This document shows, piece after piece, positions 56,156 to 64,000 of a stretch of 64,000 nucleotides of DNA (position 1 is its first letter; the number at the start of each line of letters is the position of its first letter). The notes below the pieces were generated by a model. That model had not been told where the DNA came from. It made no database searches and saw nothing but the letters and a program-made list of their open reading frames with translations. The position numbers were made by a program, and so were the translations under genes. Origin of the DNA: Siphonodentalium dalli (lineage: Eukaryota; Mollusca; Scaphopoda; Gadilida; Siphonodentaliidae); the NCBI GenBank assembly GCA_032622095.1, contig CP136064.1, forward strand, positions 255,485,863 to 255,549,862. The letters are read 5' to 3'.

Positions 56156-56890
56156 TCAATGTAATAATTTTTGGACACTGTCCCACTTATAATCAAAGTT
56201 ATTTTTTATAGAAGAATTCCATGTGCAAGGTAATTTCTCCATTTTGTACTCTTTTTGTATAAATTGGATTTCTGCTTTTGTATTTAGTTTGCCTTTGTCA
56301 CATCTGGTTATGTAAATATACCGTTTAATCAATGGTATCAAGTTATTGATAGAGAGGGTGTGGTCTGTTTTATCTGTGCCGAACATTATCTCTTCTGGCT
56401 TAGTTGGGATATTTAATTGTATTCCAGTGCTATGATGGATTTCATATTTATCCATAAGTTTTCCACCAACGGACAGGTAGCTAAGAGGTGACTTGTAGTC
56501 TCACTGTCCTGTTTACAGAAGGCACAGAGCTTGGAATTTAGGATTTTACATTTTTCTAAATAGTAATTAGTAACTAGCGAATTGTGATTTATTTGATATT
56601 GAAAGGCCAGTAACTTTGGGTATTTTGTAGTTTTAAAGGGTCTCTTATAGATGTCTTGCCATTGTTGGTTTTAAAGGCTATTTTTTAGTATATTGCACCA
56701 ACCTACTTGGGCACATGGTTTATTTGGAATCAGCTGTGATAGAAATTCATGATACAGGAATTTATTCAGTTCCTCTTTTTGGATTATTTGTTTCATGAGA
56801 CTATTCTTTTCCATGGTTTCAATTTTGATACCTGAGGCTTTTATTTCTATTCTCCATTTGGAAGGGATTGAGCTTATAACGTTAAACATG
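56156..56890 (-). pseudogene. L1/Tx1-like LINE C-terminal tail, old copy
   Basis: Minus strand: NVISSIPSKWRIEIKASGIK (near 56889), YHEFLSQLIPNKPC, then in another frame FQINHNSLVTNYYLEKCKIL and NSKLCAFCKQDSETTSHLLA, then GTDKTDHTLSINNLIPLIKR and YIYITRCDKGK. The CxFC...SHLL zinc-like block and the final YI(Y) segment are as in L1/Tx1-type ORF2 tails. Several frameshifts. No RT precedes it, so it is a separate, older fragment. Confidence 0.7.
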
Positions 56891-56999
56891 TTATTTTCAT
56901 TTTTTTTCGGTTTAGCACGACACTCAACTGAAGGGTGACTATAATTACTATAATTGAAGAGAGTAAGAGGTAGAACGAAAACATAATTCTTAAAGGAAA

Positions 57000-57340
57000 A
57001 TGCGCGATTCTGATGAGTATATACATCAAGAAATGTATGCTTTTTTATTTATATTTATATTTCTCAAATTCTGCAATCTTCATATTATACCGAGCATTGA
57101 ATTTGTCACATCGATACCTGTATTGGAGGGCTGCTATAAACGGATTGACAGATAGCATGTCTGGGTTAAATTTAGTTCGATATAGGTATTGTTTGACAAA
57201 CAGCCAAAACAAATTGATGGTATAATTTCCTTCTGTGTTTTGTTTATATGTTTATTGAAGAAACAATCACAGTGAGGAATGTCAAATACAGAATAGTCAA
57301 TGGCATTGATATGTGTATACAGATATGGCATTCCTCGCGT
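57000..57340 (-). pseudogene. second L1/Tx1-like tail fragment
   Basis: One minus-strand frame reads YTINLFWLFVKQYLYRTKFN, PDMLSVNPFIAALQYRYRCD and KFNARYNMKIAEFEKY. It parallels YTTNFLWLLIKQYIYRSKFK, PITLSVNVYLKEVAYRYDFE and KYTARCQSKLSEFLKNW of the larger element at 57605-57922. It is therefore a relative of the same family, 5'-truncated to its last 100 or so residues. Confidence 0.75.
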
Positions 57341-57604
57341 TCACACATATCTCGTTCTTATTGCACGCACTCTCTTGGCTCACAGCATTCGCTCACCAGT
57401 GGTATAAAGTTATATAATACATAAATATATGCATATGCATAGTATATATAGTAAATGTATTATAAATATGTCGGATGTTTCGGATGAACTCAACTCTCAA
57501 CATAGATGGTATTGTTGAGATGGTGGTAGATCGTATTTGTTTTAACTGACTGCGTGATAATTGATAGGAGTCTCAAAAATTAAAGTAACTTTGTCGATTT
57601 TTTA

Positions 57605-57922
57605 TTAAGTCGCCTGTTTGTTTAAAGCTTTTTCTATAAAGAACCAGTTTTTCAAGAATTCTGAAAGTTTCGATTGACATCGTGCTGTATATTTTTCGAA
57701 ATCGTATCTATATGCCACCTCTTTGAGGTAAACATTAACAGACAAAGTGATTGGTTTAAATTTAGACCGATATATATATTGTTTAATTAGGAGCCAGAGA
57801 AAGTTTGTAGTATAGTTTTTACTAATGGGTGGTGTGCCAAGAATCATCGTCATATTTGTGGGATAAAGATTTATATAATTACTTTTTCCCCAATTACAGA
57901 TATCTCTAATAAATGTCTGCAC
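57605..57922 (-). pseudogene. L1/Tx1-like ORF2 end
   Basis: The 105-residue frame is preceded in adjoining frames by SNIRKDGKCDGCKSEKED and NLIFWDC, a C-x2-C...C zinc-like block. It reads FIRDICNWGKSNY, NFLWLLIKQYIYRSKFKPI, YRYDFEKYTARCQSKLSEFL and ends KALNKQAT with a TAA at the element's 3' end. Confidence 0.75.
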
Positions 57923-58115
57923 ATGACAACAATCCCAAAAAATGAGGTTGATATCTTCCTTTTCACTTTTACACCCATCACATTTGCCATCTTTTCTTAT
58001 ATTGGATAAGTGTAGAAAGTTATTAGTTGATAATATTCTAGAATTTATTCGGAATTGTAGCCATTGTAGCTTGGTGTCAGCGTCGTGAGAAAGGGTAGTT
58101 TATCATATGTAAATA

Positions 58116-58556
58116 TTATACTTCCCATATCACGAAAATGTAATTGCCATTTTGTGCGCGCTTTAGTCGTATTTGAGTATCGTTCAATGTTTTGTAAAAA
58201 TCTTGTCCTCCCAGCGAATTTTTAAGCAAAGTGCTGAAGTTAGTGGGTAGAATGGGGTAAGAAACTCGAGTTATCTGTTGGCCAAGCTTTTTTGCTGTTA
58301 ATTTTATCTGCTGCTGTATAGTGTTTACAGTGATGAAGTCTGTGCGTATATTAAATGTCCTATGTATGGCTTCTTGTGAAAGAAAATAACCTTTACTATC
58401 TAGCATATCATTTATATACATAATCACTTTTTCGCGCCAAGAAGTGAAGTTTATTACCTTTCCATATTGTTTTATATTTGGATTATTCCACAGCGTACAT
58501 GTGGATATATTGGAATTGTTCACATTTTGTTGTAACAATTTGACAAATGATAACAC
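58116..58556 (-). pseudogene. L1/Tx1-like ORF2 C-terminal domain
   Basis: The 146-residue frame reads STCTLWNNPNIKQYGKVINF, INDMLDSKGYFLSQEAIHRT and FNIRTDFITVNTI. The L-W-x-N-P-x-I and INDLL..G.F.S blocks are characteristic of Tx1/L1-like tails. A frameshift separates it from the zinc-like end. Confidence 0.75.
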
Positions 58557-58600
58557 AACGTCATGTCAGAACGGATTTGTTAATTTCTTTGCATGTTTCT

Positions 58601-59248
58601 CTAAATAGCCATGCTCATATGTAAGGATAATGGAATATATGTGAGGGGCATCCATTTGGCGCTCTTTGTTATGAGGCGTCTCACCCAAGTTATTTTCATT
58701 GACAGCATAAAATTATTGACATTAACCATTTTCAAGCCACCGTTTTTGTAATCTTGGCATACAACTTTGCATTTCAGTCGATCACGTTTTGAATTCCATA
58801 GAAAATTATAAAGCATATTGTCCAATTTTTTCATAAATGTTTTATCGGGATTTGGAAGTGACACGAAAAGGTGTGTTAATTTTGGGAGTATAAGTGATTT
58901 TATTACAGTTATTCGACCAATAGGTGTCAGTAATGGGTTTTTCCATGTCTCAATTATTCGTATCACATCAGCAAGTTTTGTATCGTAGTTGAATTTCATT
59001 TTGTCAAGATGTGTATCAAAATGAATCCCTAAAAGATATGAGCTATCAAATCTGATACCAAGATCTGAGCATATACCATCTCTACGCCCAGTATAAGAAC
59101 CTATCCACGATGCCTGACACTTGCTAGGGTTAATTTTCAAACCTGAAAGATTTGCGAATAGTATTAATACATTGTATACTTCCCTTAGACTTTCTTCTCT
59201 GCCGATGAGATGAGAGTTGTGTCGTCTGCATACTGTGTGATTTTGCAT
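58601..59248 (-). pseudogene. L1/Tx1-like RT thumb and connection region
   Basis: The 215-residue frame contains FANLSGLKINPSKCQASWIG, YLLGIHFDTHLDKMKFNYDT, WKNPLLTPIGRITVIKSLIL, NMLYNFLWNSKRDRLKCKVV and DYKNGGLKMVNVNNFMLSMK. G-R-I-x-V-I-K-S-L-(I/L)-(L/I)-P-K and the DY..GGLKM block are diagnostic of L1/Tx1-type ORF2. It overlaps the RT frame by about 60 bases in another frame just after YADD. Confidence 0.88.
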
Positions 59249-59886
59249 TCAAAATTGCCGATGTTAATACCTTTGATGCGTTTATTAGGTTTAATCATGA
59301 TAGCTAAGATTTCTGTGCATATCAGAAAAATATAAGGCGAAATTGGGTCACCCTGCCGACAGCCACGGTTTAGTTGAAAACTCTGAGATATATGTCCATT
59401 TATCAGAATAGATGAGTTGATATTTGTGTAGAAAGTATAAATCCATTTTTTTATGTCATCACCAAAGTTAAAAAGGTCAAGGCATTTATTTATAAATTTC
59501 CATGATACTGAGTCAAATGCCTTTTCAAAATCTAGCAGGAGCAGAAGACCAGGTTTATCAGCTAATTTTGTCTTATGGATAATATCATAAATTAATCTAG
59601 TGTTGTCTCCAATATACCTATTTTTTAAGAAACCAGTTTGTTCATGGCTGATTATATCGGGTAGAACATTTTTCATTCGTTCAGCTATACAAGAAGACGC
59701 TGGTTTGTATGTTTTATTTAACAGAGATATCGGACGCCAGTTCTTTAAATGATGTCTCTCTTTATCTTTTTTCGGAAGAAGAGTAATAAGTCCTTGTGTT
59801 TGGGTTATGGATAATTCACCAGTATCAAATGCTTCACGAAGGGACTCACAAAGAATTAGACCTAAGATTTGCCAAAATAATTCCAA
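59185..59886 (-). pseudogene. L1/Tx1-like reverse transcriptase palm
   Basis: The 233-residue frame has GLITLLPKKDKERHHLKNWR, PISLLNKTYKPASSC, GFLKNRYIGDNTRLI, motif A LLDFEKAFDSVSW (D119), GCRQGDPISPYIFLICTEIL and motif C ITQYADDTTLI (YADD starting at 219). Catalytic residues are intact; the damage is confined to frame breaks on both sides. Clearly the L1/Tx1 lineage, unlike the CR1/Jockey-like elements elsewhere in the window. Confidence 0.92.
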
Positions 59887-60668
59887 AACTCATACGGAAA
59901 TACACCCAGACCGCTGCTCTTATCATTTTGTGATCTTTTCAATACGTTTGTTAGTTCGTTTAGAGTTATTGGCCCTTCTATGCTATTTACAGTATCGTTT
60001 GTTAACACTTGATAAGTTTCTTCACTGAGGATAGTGCTAATATAAAAATCGTTTGTGTTTTTAGATGCATATAAAGTACTGTAAAATGTTCTTGCTTCGT
60101 TCATTATGTCGGACTGATTATCAATGTTTTTACCAGTGGAATCGGTGAGCATCCATAGATTTTTAGATATGCAATTGCGCTTTTCGAGATTCAAGAAATA
60201 TTTTGTGGGTTTTTCTCCGTTTTCAATCCACCTGGCTCTAGATCTTATCATTGCCCCCCTCGTATCTTCTTTTCTAATTTCATAGAGCTCAGAGTCTATT
60301 TTTTGTAATTTTTCCAATAATTCATCTCTTTCCTTTAAACCTTGGTCCTTGTTATCGACCGTTGTTTCCAATTTAACTTTAGTTTTGTTTAATTCGTCCT
60401 CTTTCTTTTTGCGTTCTCTTTTTCTTTTTGCTGCGAAATTTATTGTTTCACCTCTTATATCCAATAAGAGGGTGTCTAAAAATAGGCGTTTACTAATTAT
60501 ACAGGTAACATGACTTGTATTTTCTTGACATATATTCAGTTTATAATCGTATCTTAATTTATTTCTTTCTATTATAGAATGCACTAATACTGCATATTCA
60601 TTGTCACGAAGTAAGAAGGTGTTAAATTTCCAATAACCTCGACCTCTCACAATTGTATTTAATTTCAA
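59862..60668 (-). pseudogene. L1/Tx1-like ORF2 linker
   Basis: The 268-residue frame reads GRGYWKFNTFLLRDNEY, a charged coiled-coil-like stretch (about residues 80-135, rich in Lys and Glu), SRARWIENGEKPTKYFLNLE, YSTLYASKN and LNELTNVLKRSQNDKSSGL. W-xx-GEK-(P/N)-T-K-Y-F and the KS(S/P)G block lead into RT in this lineage. Upstream, across a frameshift near 60740, LLSLVGTGTDILLEYRSDHS completes the endonuclease. Confidence 0.88.
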
Positions 60669-60736
60669 TGTGAGTGATATTATGGAATGATCAGAGCGGT
60701 ATTCCAGTAATATATCGGTTCCTGTGCCAACTAGGC

Positions 60737-61381
60737 TTAGAAGTGTTCAGATATCATAAAGTAATCTAGTCTAGCCATTTTTATTTGAGATTTGTTCCTC
60801 CATGTATATCGTGTTTTGTCTTTGTTGTTAATTCTCCAAGCATCCACCAGTTCGAGTCTGTCTACAAGGTCGCCCACTGCTTCTTTAGCCCGGGGATTGT
60901 TAATATGTTTATAATTTAAAGTATCAGCGGACTGATTTTGTATCATATTCCAATCACCACATATTATTATTTGTGTGTTACCCATGTTAATATTCTTAGT
61001 TTTCAGCTGTTTGTAAAATTCAGGGTTATCTTCGTTTGGGACATATATGTTAACTAAAGTCATTCTCAATTTGTCTACGGTTACATCGATTATTATAAAG
61101 TTTCCAGATTTATCTTTGATAGAATTGTGTATTTGAAAGTCGAGATTCTGGCTAAATAGAATTGCCACACCACGCGATTGCGATGAGAAGGGTGGCAATA
61201 TTGTTTTGAAACCCCATTCTGAAGAAATGTATCTTTCCATATCTTTTGTGAAATGTGTGTCTTGTAGACAGTATATTGAGGCATTTTGTGCTCGCAAATA
61301 TCGGAACACGTCGCAGCCTTTCTCTGACTGATTGAGACCTCGGCAATTTGAAGACAGTATCTTTATAGACATAATCGACAA
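60737..61381 (-). pseudogene. L1/Tx1-like APE endonuclease, copy 1
   Basis: The 214-residue frame from ATG: IKILSSNCRGLNQSEKGCDV, IYCLQDTHFTKD, SSQSRGVAILFSQN, MTLVNIYVPNEDNPEFY, IIICGDWNMIQNQ and ARLDYFMISEHF. N-C-R-G, Q-D-T-H, Y-x-P-N, GDWN and R-L-D-Y are endonuclease blocks of the L1/Tx1 type. A one-base frame change after SEH puts the final SDH block into the next frame. Confidence 0.9.
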
Positions 61382-61574
61382 CTAGCATTGCAGACTACCG
61401 AAACGTCGACATAGAAGTACATAGGAGATCATGTATGTATATTTAGAAAATACAGCACAATAGTATATTACGCCACTGGAATAAGAATCAACCATAAAGC
61501 TCATGCATACTGACATACAAAGATACTGAATATATAACAAAAACAAAACAAAATTAAGTGAAATCCGATACGAA

Positions 61575-61630
61575 ACCCCCATGGTTGAGGTTATGAGCGA
61601 CCGCCCTGGGTCCGGTTCAACATTATGTAT
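61575..61630 (+). other. tRNA-like pol III promoter motifs, possible SINE head
   Basis: CATGGTTGAGGTTATGAGCG and, about 20 bases on, CTGGGTCCGGTTCAACAT resemble A and B boxes in tRNA-derived SINEs. Repeated at 63425-63480 within the duplication. No full tRNA fold was checked. Confidence 0.3.
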
Positions 61631-62185
61631 GTGTTATTACAGTCACCTGATCCATATTGCTTTGGAGTCATGGAACTACATACGAGAAAGTCGAAGAAAG
61701 AAAAAAATTTGTTTTAAAAGAATTGGTTTGAAATGTTGAAAGTATCTTTAAATGTAATTTACTCATGTATTACTTAACTTAAGGACCACTATTATTATTC
61801 TATCTTAATTAGATAGGTAAAATTCGGATTCAGGAAAAACATGGATATTCATAAGTTAGGCTGGAGCATACGCGTATCCTATACCTCAATCTCTCTATTT
61901 TAAAGTTGTATCAGGGCTAAAATATAAAAATAGAATATCAGAAAAATCGATAATACTGCATTTCATTTGTGACCACGTGGTGCTCTAGATTTTGTTACAT
62001 TTGATAGACTGAGTAAGTCCTATTGTTATTATAAGTGAGTTGGCTGCTCTCATACCAGACATCGTGCAGACAGTGAATAAGAGGTCAAATTACTGGATTG
62101 ACCCATATCTTCGGTATTAGTATTTTGGCATTTTGAGTCCGCGTCGACAAGACACTGCTTGGGAAAGTTATGTATGGTGATTGAA

Positions 62186-62518
62186 TTACAATATTTCTTG
62201 ATCTTCATATTCTATTAAATGGATTTTGAATGGACTGTGTACTGAAGTTAGGTATGTACTGCGTTCTCTTTTTCTTTTTGCTGCGAAATTTATTGTTTCA
62301 CCTCTTATATCCAATAAGAGGGTGTCTAAAAATAGGCGTTTACTAATTATACAGGTAACATGACTTGTATTTTCTTGACATATATTCAGTTTATAATCGT
62401 ATCTTAATTTATTTCTTTCTATTATAGAATGCACTAATACTGCATATTCATTGTCACGAAGTAAGAAGGTGTTAAATTTCCAATAACCTCGACCTCTCAC
62501 AATTGTATTTAATTTCAA
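62186..62518 (-). pseudogene. truncated linker at duplication edge, copy 2
   Basis: The first 86 residues equal the linker at 60668, through FAAKRKRER, then sequence diverges at the duplication edge (62260) into STYLTSVHSPF. There is no RT behind it. Confidence 0.88.
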
Positions 62519-64000
62519 TGTGAGTGATATTATGGAATGATCAGAGCGGTATTCCAGTAATATATCGGTTCCTGTGCCAACTAGGCTTAGAAGTGTTCAG
62601 ATATCATAAAGTAATCTAGTCTAGCCATTTTTATTTGAGATTTGTTCCTCCATGTATATCGTGTTTTGTCTTTGTTGTTAATTCTCCAAGCATCCACCAG
62701 TTCGAGTCTGTCTACAAGGTCGCCCACTGCTTCTTTAGCCCGGGGATTGTTAATATGTTTATAATTTAAAGTATCAGCGGACTGATTTTGTATCATATTC
62801 CAATCACCACATATTATTATTTGTGTGTTACCCATGTTAATATTCTTAGTTTTCAGCTGTTTGTAAAATTCAGGGTTATCTTCGTTTGGGACATATATGT
62901 TAACTAAAGTCATTCTCAATTTGTCTACGGTTACATCGATTATTATAAAGTTTCCAGATTTATCTTTGATAGAATTGTGTATTTGAAAGTCGAGATTCTG
63001 GCTAAATAGAATTGCCACACCACGCGATTGCGATGAGAAGGGTGGCAATATTGTTTTGAAACCCCATTCTGAAGAAATGTATCTTTCCATATCTTTTGTG
63101 AAATGTGTGTCTTGTAGACAGTATATTGAGGCATTTTGTGCTCGCAAATATCGGAACACGTCGCAGCCTTTCTCTGACTGATTGAGACCTCGGCAATTTG
63201 AAGACAGTATCTTTATAGACATAATCGACAACTAGCATTGCAGACTACCGAAACGTCGACATAGAAGTACATAGGAGATCATGTATGTATATTTAGAAAA
63301 TACAGCACAATAGTATATTACGCCACTGGAATAAGAATCAACCATAAAGCTCATGCATACTGACATACAAAGATACTGAATATATAACAAAAACAAAACA
63401 AAATTAAGTGAAATCCGATACGAAACCCCCATGGTTGAGGTTATGAGCGACCGCCCTGGGTCCGGTTCAACATTATGTATGTGTTATTACAGTCACCTGA
63501 TCCATATTGCTTTGGAGTCATGGAACTACATACGAGAAAGTCGAAGAAAGAAAAAAATTTGTTTTAAAAGAATTGGTTTGAAATGTTGAAAGTATCTTTA
63601 AATGTAATTTACTCATGTATTACTTAACTTAAGGACCACTATTATTATTCTATCTTAATTAGATAGGTAAAATTCGGATTCAGGAAAAACATGGATATTC
63701 ATAAGTTAGGCTGGAGCATACGCGTATCCTATACCTCAATCTCTCTATTTTAAAGTTGTATCAGGGCTAAAATATAAAAATAGAATATCAGAAAAATCGA
63801 TAATACTGCATTTCATTTGTGACCACGTGGTGCTCTAGATTTTGTTACATTTGATAGACTGAGTAAGTCCTATTGTTATTATAAGTGAGTTGGCTGCTCT
63901 CATACCAGACATCGTGCAGACAGTGAATAAGAGGTCAAATTACTGGATTGACCCATATCTTCGGTATTAGTATTTTGGCATTTTGAGTCCGCGTCGACAA
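62261..64000. repeat. tandem duplication, copy 2 (runs off the window)
   Basis: Identical to 60411-62150 as far as I can compare. It is still matching at the last base of the window, so its right end is not seen. Confidence 0.92.
62587..63231 (-). pseudogene. L1/Tx1-like APE endonuclease, copy 2
   Basis: Identical 214-residue product to 60737-61381, with the same break after SEHF. Confidence 0.9.

Larger units (their letters stand above)
57605..61381 (-). mobile_element. L1/Tx1-like LINE, near full ORF2
   Basis: Minus-strand order: APE endonuclease (61381-60737), linker (60668-59862), RT (59886-59185), thumb and connection (59248-58601), C-terminal domain (58556-58116 and 57922-57605). Motifs include NCRGL, LQDTHF, GDWNM, SDHS, DFEKAFDS, RQGDPISPY and YADD. 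Frameshifts separate the segments (near 60740, 59870, 59215, 58580 and 58000). No ORF1 was seen upstream. The 5' part is tandemly duplicated at 62261-64000. Confidence 0.9.
60411..62150. repeat. tandem duplication (offset 1,850 bp), copy 1
   Basis: Covers the start of the linker, the endonuclease and about 770 bases of upstream sequence. It recurs from 62261 with no mismatch that I could see, including the same frameshift near 60740. A 110-base spacer (62151-62260) separates the copies. Confidence 0.92.

Overview
The window is metazoan nuclear DNA. It is AT-rich and intron-rich, with no bacterial operon structure, and most of it is transposable-element remains. It carries 114-base phase 1-1 exons for EGF modules, a Kunitz exon, an Ig half-domain exon, several APE-type non-LTR retrotransposons (two with 2A-like NPGP motifs), a Ty3/gypsy-like element, non-autonomous DNA transposons and many satellites. 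This suits a marine invertebrate such as a lophotrochozoan or basal deuterostome, but the species cannot be fixed from the sequence.

Host coding signal is sparse and all on the minus strand. In transcriptional order it is: five EGF exons (49.5 to 45.7 kb), an Ig exon (43.8 kb), a Kunitz exon (34.3 kb) and a juxtamembrane/transmembrane exon (2.6 kb). Each has AG/GT boundaries, and every boundary is phase 1 except the 3' side of the transmembrane exon, which is phase 2. They could form one large gene for a membrane-anchored EGF-Ig-Kunitz protein with introns swollen by repeats. Linkage into one transcript is inference.

Layout: 0.8-1.8 kb, decayed LINE; 2.5 kb, TM exon; 2.7-3.1 kb, piggyBac-like foldback; 3.2-4.7 kb, dispersed repeat; 5.1-5.6 kb, probable solo LTR; 6.3-7.4 kb, hAT-like element; 8.7-10.1 kb, about 150-bp satellite; 10.1-14 kb, 2A-bearing LINE (minus); 14.3-16.3 kb, simple and tandem repeats; 17.6-18.3 kb, tyrosine-motif reading frames of unknown nature; 21.1-28.9 kb, gypsy-like element (minus) containing an apparently perfect 2,733-bp tandem duplication; 29.5-32.1 kb, repeats and a Harbinger-like MITE; 33.1-33.6 kb, 54-bp tandem repeat; 34.1-34.3 kb, Kunitz exon; 34.6-36.7 kb, satellite; 36.7-39.1 kb, nested direct repeats; 39.6-43.2 kb, second 2A-bearing LINE (plus); 43.7 kb, Ig exon; 43.9-45.3 kb, 5'-truncated LINE; 45.1-49.7 kb, duplicated EGF exon units; 50.4-51.6 kb, minisatellites; 51.8-53 kb, about 122-bp repeats; 53.3-54.3 kb, LINE 3' fragment; 54.3-55.2 kb, remnants of the EGF/minisatellite units; 56.2-61.4 kb, L1/Tx1-like LINE remains; 60.4-64 kb, a second apparently perfect tandem duplication.

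Every retroelement shows frameshifts, stops or catalytic-site changes, so none looks autonomous. The host exons keep good splice sites and cysteine patterns, apart from one EGF copy that has lost a cysteine and two duplicated units that have lost the EGF exon body.
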